From assembly GCF_000255655.1 (NCBI RefSeq), contig NZ_JH636435.1:2742043-2806042 (forward strand): DNA of 64,000 nucleotides. The letters run 5' to 3'. This document shows positions 37,201-45,587 of this stretch, piece after piece. Source of the DNA: Schlesneria paludicola DSM 18645 (GTDB lineage Bacteria; Planctomycetota; Planctomycetia; Planctomycetales; Planctomycetaceae). The number at the start of each line of letters is the position of its first letter. The first letter of the stretch is position 1. The notes under the pieces were generated by a model. That model searched no databases and was not told the origin of the DNA. It saw nothing but the letters and a program-made list of their open reading frames with translations. The position numbers were made by a program, and so were the translations under genes.

Positions 37201-37589
37201 TTATCCACTCGAATATCTTGCGCGAAAAATTTCTCTCGATGTTTGACGATGCGAGCGTCCTTGACTGCTATCGACGAGCCGAAAGTATCGTGCCGCAACA
37301 GGCGCTAGCGCTGGAAAATAGTCCATTGGCAATTGAGATGGCCACAAAGATCGCACACCGTTTGACCGCCGCCCATCCGTCCGCCACGGATCGCGATTTC
37401 ATTCGAATTGCGTTCAACACGGTGCTCGCCACCGAACCCACCGCAGCGGAACTCGACACCGTGCTGGAAGTCTGGCCTCAATTCATCGAAGCCGCCAAAC
37501 TCTCAAACAAAGACAATCCACAGCAGCAGGCCCGAATCAACATCGTGCAAGCTCTCCTCAACCACAACGACTTCGTCACAATCCGCTAA
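34278..37589 (+). CDS. PSD1 and planctomycete cytochrome C domain protein (DUF1549/DUF1553)
   Basis: The 1103-residue protein begins with a signal peptide at ATG 34278 ([20 protein letters not shown]). The PSCyt1 domain has heme motif CYACH at residues 39-43 and GGLRLDSG. The PSCyt2/DUF1549 region has [26 protein letters not shown] and a second CAKCH motif. A coiled region then a concanavalin-like insert ([15 protein letters not shown] ... [11 protein letters not shown]) of ~170 residues lies in the middle. The C-terminal PSD1/DUF1553 region has [30 protein letters not shown]. The family is abundant in planctomycetes, is periplasmic, and is thought to take part in breakdown of complex polysaccharides. 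It forms the usual pair with the DUF1501 gene 175 bases downstream, across an inverted repeat. Confidence 0.92.
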   Translation: [1103 protein letters not shown]

Positions 37590-37595
37590 CCCAGC

Positions 37596-37722
37596 CTTTC
37601 TCTGTGTCTCCGTGCCTCTGTGTCTCCCAAACCTCCCGCTGGCCCCCATGAACGCGAAGCGGACTGCGGGCACACATTGGTGGTTTGGGAGACACAGAGG
37701 CGCGGAGACACAGAGGGGAAAG
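37596..37722. repeat. large imperfect inverted repeat with CTCTGTGTCTCC words
   Basis: Left arm 37596-37633 and right arm 37682-37722 are nearly perfect reverse complements with a 48-base loop. Inside each arm the word CTCTGTGTCTCC (or its complement) occurs almost in tandem. It lies between two genes usually expressed together, so it could form a hairpin that separates or tunes their expression. Confidence 0.8.
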
Positions 37723-37764
37723 TGAAGATGGAACGCGACGGCGACTTTATCACGGGATCATGAG

Positions 37765-39237
37765 ATGACTCGAGACGACGGATGTCAAGCGGGGCACGGC
37801 GTTCACCGACGTGCGTTCTTGTCCGATATGGGGATGGGGTTTACCGGGCTGGCACTGGGTTCCATGCTGGCGCGCGACGGTGTGACCAGGGCCGAGTCAT
37901 CAACTGTCTGGACACCTCCGACGGGCGATCCGCATTTCACGCCGAAAGCCAAAAGCGTGATCTGGCTGTTCATGAACGGTGGCGTCTCACAAGTCGAAAG
38001 CTTCGATCCCAAACCCGAGCTAACGAAGTACGCCGGAAAGTCGATCAATGAAACGCCCTACCTGGACGTCCAGAACCCCGAAAAACTGAAACTGGCGCGC
38101 GTGACCGTCATCAACGACGCCAACGGGCAGCAGCGCAACAAGCTGTACCCGCTGCAAGTCGGCTTTCGAAAGTACGGAGAAAGCGGCATCGAGCTGAGCG
38201 ACTGGGTCCCGCACGTCGGCGATTGCGTTGACGATCTCGCCGTGATCCGCTCCATGTATACGACCGACGACAACCACGGCGCGCAAACGCAATTTCATTC
38301 GGGCCGGCATATGCTCGATGGCGAGTTTCCAACGCTGGGCGCGTGGGTCCACTATGGGCTGGGAACGCTGAACGACAATTTGCCCCAGTTCATTTCCATC
38401 GGAAAACGCGAATACTGGAATGCGAAAGACGGGCACTACCTGGGCCCCGCGCACGATGCGATTCCCATTCGCGTCGACCCCGGCAATCCGCTGGATTTTG
38501 GCCAACCGGCAAACGGACAGACACGGGCAGAACAACAGGTCGGGTTCGATCTGGTCGGACGCCTGAATCGCCTGAAGGGCGTCGAGTATCCAGACGACCC
38601 GGCATTAAACGCACGAATCAAAGCGTACGAACTGGCGTTTCGCATGCAAACGTCGGTTCCTGACGTGCTGAATCTGAACATCGAAACGGAAGACACGCAA
38701 AAGCTGTACGGGCTGGATGACCCGGCCACTCGTGATTTTGGCATGCAAATGCTTGCGGCGCGCCGATTCGTCGAGCAAGGCGTGAGGTTCATCCAGGTTC
38801 AGCATGGTGCGGGCGGTGCCGGTGCCTGGGATGCACATGGGGCACTGAAGGCGAATCACTCGGGCAATTTCAAAGCGGTCGACAAGCCGATTGCTGGATT
38901 GCTCAAAGATCTCAAGCAGCGAGGGCTACTCGATTCGACGATTGTGTTGTTTGCGAGCGAGTTTGGCCGGACCCCGGGTTCACAGGGCGCAGATGGCCGC
39001 GATCATCATATCTTCGGGTTCTCGGTCTGGATGGCAGGCGGAGGAATCAAGGGCGGCCTGGTTCACGGCGCCACCGACGAAATCGGTTTTCATGCCGTGG
39101 AAAATCGACACTACGTGACCGACATCCATGCAACCATTCTGCATCAGATGGGACTCGATTCACGCCAACTCGAAGTCCCAGGGCGAAAACGTCTCGACAT
39201 CGACCATGGGAAGCCGATTCTGGAAATCCTGAGCTAG
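37765..39237 (+). CDS. DUF1501 domain-containing protein
   Basis: The 490-residue protein has a Tat-like signal ([22 protein letters not shown]). The DUF1501 core is typical: [55 protein letters not shown] and [13 protein letters not shown]. These are sulfatase/phosphatase-fold proteins partnered with DUF1549/DUF1553 cytochrome proteins. They are exported folded, which suggests a bound metal. The genetic pairing with the preceding gene is standard for planctomycetes; the reaction is not established. A symmetric hairpin follows the stop. Confidence 0.92.
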   Translation: MTRDDGCQAGHGVHRRAFLSDMGMGFTGLALGSMLARDGVTRAESSTVWTPPTGDPHFTPKAKSVIWLFMNGGVSQVESFDPKPELTKYAGKSINETPYLDVQNPEKLKLARVTVINDANGQQRNKLYPLQVGFRKYGESGIELSDWVPHVGDCVDDLAVIRSMYTTDDNHGAQTQFHSGRHMLDGEFPTLGAWVHYGLGTLNDNLPQFISIGKREYWNAKDGHYLGPAHDAIPIRVDPGNPLDFGQPANGQTRAEQQVGFDLVGRLNRLKGVEYPDDPALNARIKAYELAFRMQTSVPDVLNLNIETEDTQKLYGLDDPATRDFGMQMLAARRFVEQGVRFIQVQHGAGGAGAWDAHGALKANHSGNFKAVDKPIAGLLKDLKQRGLLDSTIVLFASEFGRTPGSQGADGRDHHIFGFSVWMAGGGIKGGLVHGATDEIGFHAVENRHYVTDIHATILHQMGLDSRQLEVPGRKRLDIDHGKPILEILS

Positions 39238-39244
39238 CCTGGCA

Positions 39245-39278
39245 GACGACAGGTCAGGGTACAGCCTGACCTGTCGTC
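39245..39278. terminator. hairpin between convergent genes
   Basis: A perfect 14-bp stem (39245-39258 with 39265-39278, GACGACAGGTCAGG) has a six-base loop. It lies in the 61-base gap between the DUF1501 gene and the convergent ABC transporter gene, so it may serve both directions. No T run is present. Confidence 0.65.
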
Positions 39279-39298
39279 CATCACCGCGCACGACGTCG

Positions 39299-41323
39299 TC
39301 ATGTTGCTGCCGCTGGCATAACATGGTTCATTGATGCCGACCCCAGCGTCATGTGGATCTGTTGCTCCACCATGGCTCGATACTTTCCACCTTGCGCCAT
39401 CAATTCGGCGTGGGTCCCCGTTTGACTGATTCGGCCATGCTCGATCACGACGATCAGATTGGCCCCGGCAATCGTGCTTAAGCGATGCGCGATGACGAAG
39501 CTGGTTCTTCCTCGCATGAGTTCACTCAGACTTTGCTGAATCAGCCGTTCGCTGTCGGTGTCAAGATTGCTGGTCGCTTCGTCCAGAATCAGCAGCTTGG
39601 GGTCAGCCAGAATCGCACGAGCAATCGCCAGCCGTTGACGCTGTCCACCACTCAGGCGTACCCCGCGCTCGCCGATAATGGTCTCCATCCCGTGTGTCAT
39701 CTTGTCGATGAACTCGGTCGCATTGGCCGCCTCCGCCGCGGCGCGAATTTCCACATCACTGGCATCACGACGGGCATACCCGATGTTATCGCGAATCGTC
39801 CCATCGAACAAAAAGACATCCTGCTCAACCACGCCCAGCAGCGATCGAAATGATTCGACGTCGTAGTCGCGCAAATCGCGGCCATCGAGTGTGACACGGC
39901 CGAAACTTGGGTCATAGAATCGCGCCACGAGATTGCTGAGCGTCGTCTTGCCCGCACCACTCGGTCCGACGAGGGCCACAATCTGGCCCGCTTCGACGTC
40001 CAGGCTGACATCGTTCAGCGCGGGACTGTCCGTTCCGGGATAAGTAAAGCTGACGTGCTCAAACGCGACCTTGCCAACGACACGGTCACGATCCACCTTG
40101 ATCGAGTCGGCCGTCGATGGCATTTCCCGTGATTCTTGCAGCAGATCCAAAACTCGATCGAGGCCACTCAGGCTATTCTGAAACTGCGTCGCACTTTGCG
40201 CCAAAGTGGCAAGGGGTTCGAGCAACATCAGCAGGTAAGTCAAGAACATGATCAGATCACCGACCGTCAGGTGACCATCCAGAACCCGCCAGCCACCATA
40301 GAACAGCAGGGCCGCACTCGCGATGGGAATCAACGTCTCCCAAACCATCTCGACGATGCGCATCCACCACCAGGCGTACAATTCCTGGCGCGCCATCAGG
40401 TTGTTTTCGGTCGTGAATCGAGCCGCTTCCCGCTTCTGCCGACTGAACGCGCGGATGATTCGCATCCCTGCAAACGCTTCGGTAGCACTCGCGTCGATCA
40501 ATTCACGCTGTTTTCGAATCACGCGAAATTGAGGACGAATGCTGTTGATCCATGCGCGATGTGTCAAATAGACCGTCGGCAAAAGCAACACGGCTCCAAG
40601 CAACATGGTCCAGTCGACCCAGGCCAAGATCGCCAGACTGCCGACCAGTTGGATGATCGCACGCCACGGATTGAACAGCATCCCGAATACCAGCTCGCCG
40701 ACACTGCCGCCATCTTCCCGCAGGATCGATGCGACGCCGCCCGATCGGATTTCTTGAATGCGATGAAGCGGCAAGCGAACGGCATGTTCAAACACGCGGC
40801 GGCGAAGATTCAGCTGAATCTGCTTCGAGATCTTCGTGGCGTACCAGCGGCCCCAGACATGAATGACGATTTTCAGCAGGGAAATCACCGCAACGACAAT
40901 GACGGTGACCAGCAGCAACTGCCGTGGGTTGGCCAGCGAAGGAAATCGTCGAAGCCACGCGTCCGGTAATGTCCGACCGCTAAGCCCATAGTCGATGACG
41001 AACTTGGTGCCAGCGGGAGGCAATAACCCGATCAGAGTCGACAACGTGACCGAAGCCAGAATCCAAATCACCTGACTCTGAAAGGGCTTCAGCAAACCCA
41101 GGAATTGCCAGACGAGCTGCCCCGCGGAACGAACCCGATTCTTGGCACTGCGTGGTTCTGCCGTGGAATGAATGCTGCCGCGTGGCAGCTCTTTCTTCTT
41201 CACCTGTTGCCGATAACGTTCAAACCGAGAACGGCTACCTGTCAGCCGCCCGCCGCCGATCGGTGACACGTCCGATGGCAACACCGGTTCGGCCGAATGT
41301 GATCCAGTTGAGTGATTGTGCAT
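39299..41323 (-). CDS. MsbA-like ABC exporter (fused permease and ATPase)
   Basis: The 674-residue half-transporter has an extended hydrophilic N-terminus (~65 residues) and six membrane helices (LVWQFLGLLKPFQSQVIWILASVTLSTLIG onward). The C-terminal ATPase has Walker A GPSGAGKTT near residue 452, signature LSGGQRQRLAIARAILADPKLLILDEATSNLD near 556-585, and the H-loop IAHRLSTI. It should work as a homodimer exporting a lipid, drug or other hydrophobic molecule. The start is uncertain: ATG 41323 is used, but ATG 41386 and GTG 41410 are in frame, and none has a clear ribosome site. The neighbours (RidA, DinB-like) do not tell the substrate. Confidence 0.85.
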   Translation of the reverse strand: MHNHSTGSHSAEPVLPSDVSPIGGGRLTGSRSRFERYRQQVKKKELPRGSIHSTAEPRSAKNRVRSAGQLVWQFLGLLKPFQSQVIWILASVTLSTLIGLLPPAGTKFVIDYGLSGRTLPDAWLRRFPSLANPRQLLLVTVIVVAVISLLKIVIHVWGRWYATKISKQIQLNLRRRVFEHAVRLPLHRIQEIRSGGVASILREDGGSVGELVFGMLFNPWRAIIQLVGSLAILAWVDWTMLLGAVLLLPTVYLTHRAWINSIRPQFRVIRKQRELIDASATEAFAGMRIIRAFSRQKREAARFTTENNLMARQELYAWWWMRIVEMVWETLIPIASAALLFYGGWRVLDGHLTVGDLIMFLTYLLMLLEPLATLAQSATQFQNSLSGLDRVLDLLQESREMPSTADSIKVDRDRVVGKVAFEHVSFTYPGTDSPALNDVSLDVEAGQIVALVGPSGAGKTTLSNLVARFYDPSFGRVTLDGRDLRDYDVESFRSLLGVVEQDVFLFDGTIRDNIGYARRDASDVEIRAAAEAANATEFIDKMTHGMETIIGERGVRLSGGQRQRLAIARAILADPKLLILDEATSNLDTDSERLIQQSLSELMRGRTSFVIAHRLSTIAGANLIVVIEHGRISQTGTHAELMAQGGKYRAMVEQQIHMTLGSASMNHVMPAAAT

Positions 41324-41665
41324 ATCTGATTGTAAGCCGCGGATCGATCCGGTCGAGTCGCGGAACAGAGATTTCTGCGAAACCATCACCAGTGACAGGG
41401 GACGTGGCACGGTTCCTGAGCCAGCCCCATCCGCATCCCCCAGCTCACATTTCAGGGCAATTGCTCAACCTGAGCCCAACGGCAACAGCGGTTTTCAAGA
41501 ATGAGCACAGACCGATCGCTGGCGATTTGATTCATTCCCAAAACGAAAACCCTCGTCTCTTGCCGGGGCGCGGGCAAACGAAATAGAAGCAAGGAACGCA
41601 AGTGTTTCAAACAACGGAGCGAAAAAGCTCGAGTGCAAGACTTTCGTCGATTCGGCTGACGAGCC
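41324..41665. other. intergenic region upstream of the ABC exporter
   Basis: No supported gene. If the exporter begins at 41386 or 41410, part of this stretch is coding. The rest separates it from the RidA gene on the same strand and probably holds the exporter's promoter. Confidence 0.35.
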
Positions 41666-42136
41666 TCAATCCGCCACTTCCGCCCAGATCGCCAATTCGA
41701 CCGCCGCATTCATTGGCAGTTCGCTGACCCCCACGGCAATGCGCGTGTGCCTTCCTGCGTCGCCAAATGCCTGAACGAGCAAATCGGACGCCCCATTGAT
41801 GACCTGGGGCTGCCGCGTGAATCCCTCGGCCGATTGAACGAATCCCTCGACACGGACAATCCGTGTCACCTGGTCAAGATTGACTACACACGATTTGATC
41901 TGCGACAACGCATTCAAGGCACACAGTCGCGCGGCATGAAACGCGTCTTCTTCATGCAGTTCTTTCCCGACTTTTCCCTTGAACATCAGTTCCTTGCCCA
42001 CCATCGGCAATTGGCCGCTGGTGACGACCAGATTTCCGAATCGCAATGCGGGAACATACGAGCCCAAGGCCTCGGGTGCAGTCGGAACGGTATGTCCGTG
42101 TCGGGCGAGACGCTCTTCGACGGCGCTGATCATGAA
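41666..42136 (-). CDS. RidA (YjgF/YER057c) family protein
   Basis: The 156-residue product has the RidA-type fold signature: [56 protein letters not shown] and [25 protein letters not shown]. The Arg in the HTR motif and the E-x-x-A ending are the usual enamine/imine-binding features. Some subgroup members deaminate reactive 2-aminoacrylate. The length, and a four-residue difference in the loop before VNGASD, suit the longer RidA-like subgroup. The start [13 protein letters not shown] is preferred over one 13 residues upstream. Confidence 0.88.
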   Translation of the reverse strand, partial: FMISAVEERLARHGHTVPTAPEALGSYVPALRFGNLVVTSGQLPMVGKELMFKGKVGKELHEEDAFHAARLCALNALSQIKSCVVNLDQVTRIVRVEGFVQSAEGFTRQPQVINGASDLLVQAFGDAGRHTRIAVGVSELPMNAAVELAIWAEVAD

Positions 42137-42347
42137 ACGGACTCCTCGAATTGGGGTGGAAGCTGAACGCGGCACGAACTTCGGCAGGTGCTTTCCCCCT
42201 GAGGCGTATCACGCTTTCCGGCAAGATTCAAGACGTCGTGCAAAGTCGACATCGCCATGTGATCCACAGACGTTATCATCTGTTCGAACCTGACAGCGAC
42301 GATCGACGCGTCGGGTCCGCGAATTGTCTATCCATGGAGCGAAACCG

Positions 42348-42833
42348 ATGTTCGAGAACGAGATCGCCCTGAATCAGGCACTGATTCGTCAATTCAAAAA
42401 GACGGTGGCGGACATTCCCGAAGACGTCTTTTTCCATCCCTGCGTGGGACACGGCCACCCACCGATCTGGATCATCGGACATCTGGCCATCATTGCCGAG
42501 ATGTCACAGCAGATGATTGGCGGCGCGATCTCGCACCCAGACTGGCTGCCGCTGTTTGGCCGAAACTCGTCGGACATCGTCTCACCCGAAGTTGGCCTCA
42601 CAAAGGCGACAATGGTCGCAACTCTAGTTGAGAACTATCAACGACTGCGAGACCTTGCAGGTCAGGTCGACGAATCCGCGGTAGCGCGACCGCACAACAT
42701 CGAACTGTTCCAGGGAACCACGATCACAACGGTGGGACACTGCGTCACACTGGTTCTTACCAGCCATTTTGGCTTCCACCTCGGGCAACTGTCGAGTTGC
42801 CGCCGAACTGCGGGATTCGGGCCGTTGTTCTAA
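42348..42833 (+). CDS. DinB-like four-helix protein
   Basis: The 161-residue product starts at ATG 42348 with a GGAG nine bases upstream. Histidines at PPIWIIGHLAIIAEM and LTSHFGFHLGQLSSCRRTAGF sit in DinB-like positions, where three His usually bind a metal. The H-x-x-x-H-x-G-Q-L segment near the end is characteristic. Family members are thiol-S-transferases or of unknown function. It is divergent from the RidA gene. A terminator lies 75 bases downstream. Confidence 0.75.
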   Translation: MFENEIALNQALIRQFKKTVADIPEDVFFHPCVGHGHPPIWIIGHLAIIAEMSQQMIGGAISHPDWLPLFGRNSSDIVSPEVGLTKATMVATLVENYQRLRDLAGQVDESAVARPHNIELFQGTTITTVGHCVTLVLTSHFGFHLGQLSSCRRTAGFGPLF

Positions 42834-42908
42834 AGCCAAATACGCGACGGCTTGCAGCGGCGCGGGCATTGTTCCCGATTGCGGTTCGCCGCGTGGCACA
42901 CGACAAAT

Positions 42909-42949
42909 GCCAAACAGGAACCCGATGAGGAGTTCCTGTTTGGCGTTTT
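42909..42949 (+). terminator. Rho-independent terminator after the DinB-like gene
   Basis: A perfect 13-bp stem (42909-42921 with 42932-42944, GCCAAACAGGAAC) with a ten-base loop is followed by GTTTTC. It lies between the convergent DinB-like and secreted-protein genes. Confidence 0.75.
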
Positions 42950-43006
42950 CCGAATTGGGATCGTATCGACTCGGCTGTCAGATCGAACCGCAATCCGCTA
43001 CGGACT

Positions 43007-43960
43007 TCAACGAGTCTGGGTGATTGGTGTCGCCGACGGCGCCTGGGCGGTGGGCAGTGGGTTCGGTGCTCCTCCGTCGTTGTCATAGTACTGAGCAGAA
43101 GGCGGCACATCGCCGGGCGACTGTGTTTCGATGGGAACAGGTGCCGTTTGAGCAGGAGGCGGAGTCACAGGAGTTGGAGCCGTGGTGCCCGTTCCATTCT
43201 GGGGTGTCGGATACCCGGTTGAAGGCGTGCCGCCGTATTCGACAGGGTACTCGGAAGATTGCCCCCAACCGAAAACACGATTGCCACGCACCCCGCTATT
43301 CCATCCATGCACACCATGCCCGCTGTAGCCGCCGTAGTTACCGTAGTTGCCATAGCCATTACGGCAGAAACCAGAGGCTTCGACAGGAGGAGGAGTGATA
43401 TGCCACTGCGAAGGAATCGGTCGTGGAGGCAAACGTTCGGGCATCGGCCGCCAGTAGGGAACATGCTGATAGTAGAAGCCAAGCTGCGTGGTGTCGGTTG
43501 CTTGATAGACCATCGGTGCTTGCGACTGGCTGTAGTCCGCTCCGGCACCGTACCACTGTGAAGGATAGTACCGATCGTATTCAACGCCACGACGATGCAG
43601 TGGATACTTCGCGGGGGGCGAGTAGCCATAGTCGGGTGAATGCTTGCAATAGTGCTCGCCAAACTTGCAGCCGCGGCCTTGCGGACAATTCCCCGTGGGG
43701 CAGTTTCCGGTCGGGCAGTCACCCGTTGGGCAATTGCCCAGATCCGCACCGTTCGAGTAAACCGGGCCGTGATGACCAAAGGCGCTGACCGGGGTAACCT
43801 GCTGACCAACTCCCTGGCGGGCCGCGGTTCGCATTCGACCGTCCGTGATGCGGACGATCCCCTCGGATTCAGGGCCTTGTTGTCCGAATCCAATGCCCGC
43901 CACACCAATGGACAGCAGGAATGCGGCTGCCAAGAATCCATTCTCTTTTATGAAACTCAT
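43007..43960 (-). CDS. secreted Gly/Tyr/Pro-rich protein with Cys-Pro repeats (paralogue 1)
   Basis: The 317-residue product starts at ATG 43960, after a GGAAA site. A signal peptide (FLAAAFLLSIGVAGIGFGQ) is followed by EGIVRITDGR, shared with the neighbour at 44129. Then come four short Cys repeats (NCPTGDCPTGNCPTGNCPQG), a Tyr/Pro-rich middle with many GYGNYGNYGGYSGHG-like words, and a Pro/Thr/Gln-rich tail. Low complexity and cysteine repeats suggest a structural extracytoplasmic protein, perhaps disulfide-linked. No family is recognised. It is the last of four leftward secreted-protein genes. Confidence 0.6.
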   Translation of the reverse strand: MSFIKENGFLAAAFLLSIGVAGIGFGQQGPESEGIVRITDGRMRTAARQGVGQQVTPVSAFGHHGPVYSNGADLGNCPTGDCPTGNCPTGNCPQGRGCKFGEHYCKHSPDYGYSPPAKYPLHRRGVEYDRYYPSQWYGAGADYSQSQAPMVYQATDTTQLGFYYQHVPYWRPMPERLPPRPIPSQWHITPPPVEASGFCRNGYGNYGNYGGYSGHGVHGWNSGVRGNRVFGWGQSSEYPVEYGGTPSTGYPTPQNGTGTTAPTPVTPPPAQTAPVPIETQSPGDVPPSAQYYDNDGGAPNPLPTAQAPSATPITQTR

Positions 43961-44128
43961 CGCAGTTTCCTTTTCGTCGCCGCTCGGATCGCCATCCGTG
44001 GCGAAAGCCTTGCTGTGATGCCGCATTCGGCAGTTGGTGAAGTAGTGAGCTCGAACTCGCACAAGCGAATGATTCGTCGAAGTCCGCGAAGTGATGACGC
44101 CGATCTCCAGTCCACGACGTGTCGCCGA

Positions 44129-44911
44129 CTAGTACGCAGGATGCGAAACCGGTGTCAGGCGGCTCGAGGGAACACCCCAGCTATAGTCGTAGGTGTGCCC
44201 CACAACCGGAGCCAGTGGAACCGAAATCGGAATGCCATAACCTTGAGCGGCATAGGCCTGGCCGTCGCGGGGATCCTGGTAGTGAGGATTCACAGGATAG
44301 ACTCGACCATAGTGTCCCACCCAGGGAATCCCTTGGCCGCCGCCACCCGTGGGAATGAAGTAGCCAAACTTACACTTGAAGTAGTCCAGCATCGCCTGGC
44401 CGCTACCGTTGGTGTCGCACGAACCACGGTGTTCAAAACCATGCGCGTGCATCGAATTCTGAATCGCCAGGTTATGCGACATCGATCGCTGACGAAGGCC
44501 CGACCCCCAAGTGTCGGCCGACTGCCAGTCGTGTCCCCCTCCGAAACGTGAGCCGTAGCCGTAACCGCCGTAGCCGTAACCGCCGTAGCCGTACGCTCCG
44601 TCACACACCCCATTTGGGCATGAGCCGTTGGGACACGAGCCATTGGGGCACGAAGGGCAGGGGGTGCCCATCGCAGGGGCACTGGTAGCACCGGCACTCG
44701 CTTGAGGTGCCCCGCTCGGCATACAGGAATCGGTGAGGTTCGAGGCACTGGCCATGGAGACCGAGCCCCTCATCGAATCCGCAGCCCGCGGCTTCGTAAT
44801 CCGGACGATGCCGGCTTCTCCGTTATCTTGTGCGACAATCGCCGCCGTCGAACAGGTTGTGACACCGACGACAATCGCACTTTGTATCAGGCATTTCCAC
44901 AAAGACTTCAT
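44129..44911 (-). CDS. secreted Gly/Tyr-rich protein with Cys-Pro repeats (paralogue 2)
   Basis: The 260-residue product has a signal peptide (CLIQSAIVVGVTTCSTAAIVAQ) and then GEAGIVRITKPRAADSMRG, matching the 43007 protein. A repeat block PCPSCPNGSCPNGSCPNGVC parallels its PTGNC block, and a YGYGGYGYGGYGYG stretch follows. The C-terminal ~130 residues are less repetitive (DWQSADTWGSGLRQRSMSHNLA, FKCKFGYFIPTGGGGQGIPWVGHYGRVYPVN), so a folded domain may be present there. This is probably an envelope structural protein. No named family is recognised. Confidence 0.6.
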   Translation of the reverse strand: MKSLWKCLIQSAIVVGVTTCSTAAIVAQDNGEAGIVRITKPRAADSMRGSVSMASASNLTDSCMPSGAPQASAGATSAPAMGTPCPSCPNGSCPNGSCPNGVCDGAYGYGGYGYGGYGYGSRFGGGHDWQSADTWGSGLRQRSMSHNLAIQNSMHAHGFEHRGSCDTNGSGQAMLDYFKCKFGYFIPTGGGGQGIPWVGHYGRVYPVNPHYQDPRDGQAYAAQGYGIPISVPLAPVVGHTYDYSWGVPSSRLTPVSHPAY

Positions 44912-45045
44912 CTCGCGAATCCTTCCGTTCACGCCGGATGGGCAAATGCTCAAGATCTCTCCGTCGTGGATCACTGGATGAACCGGAACGGGTATCCCGC
45001 AGCGTCAGTTTCAAAAAACGTTGTTCGACAAACGTGTCGTCGTAT

Positions 45046-45408
45046 TTAGTAGCGGGTCCAAATCGCAGGGCCATGGCCCGCGATGTAGGCAAACCAGCCT
45101 TTAGTCGCCAGGGTCTCTTTCCGGCACCACGCATCGGGATGTCGGGAGTTGTACCGGGCGGATCTCAGTTCGGGATAATTGTCAATAAAGGCATCGTGCC
45201 AGGAATGTCGCGCCGCATACCACTGGGCATGCGACGAAAACCGCATACGATTCGGGCGAATCTCCTCAAAGGGAGGTGCCCCAGGATTGCTGACCATGCC
45301 GCCCGCCGCCACCGGCATGAGAGGCTCGGCAGACCATCCTGTCGATGACCCCGCGGCAGCCAGCAGCGTCAGCGCCAGGCTTGAGATCAGCAATTGACGA
45401 TCACACAT
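45046..45408 (-). CDS. small secreted protein of the four-gene cluster
   Basis: The 120-residue product has a signal peptide (LLISSLALTLLAAAGSSTGWSA). The mature part is short and rich in Trp, His, Tyr and Arg (HAQWYAARHSWHDAFIDNYPEL, WCRKETLATKGWFAYIAGHGPAIWTRY), with one Cys. It has no recognised domain. It lies between two other secreted-protein genes on the same strand with gaps of about 135 and 180 bases, so all four may be expressed together. Confidence 0.55.
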   Translation of the reverse strand: MCDRQLLISSLALTLLAAAGSSTGWSAEPLMPVAAGGMVSNPGAPPFEEIRPNRMRFSSHAQWYAARHSWHDAFIDNYPELRSARYNSRHPDAWCRKETLATKGWFAYIAGHGPAIWTRY

Positions 45409-45587
45409 GACACGCCCCCACTCATCAATCCCATACTCGGGGAATCGTTCTCAATCGCATTCCAATCACTTGGCATTCGACTCTGGCGCGGCCGCTCTGT
45501 CCTGACAGGTTTGCGAGCATCGCCCACGGGCCCGTGGGCCAACTCAAGGCGAACTCCTCAACAGGTCAATTCAGACTCGAAGCTCTA

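Noticed and set aside
43620-43760. Regularly spaced short repeats that could be taken for a CRISPR array
   Set aside because: They are in-frame codons for the CPTGN repeats of a secreted protein; units are 15 bases with no spacers.
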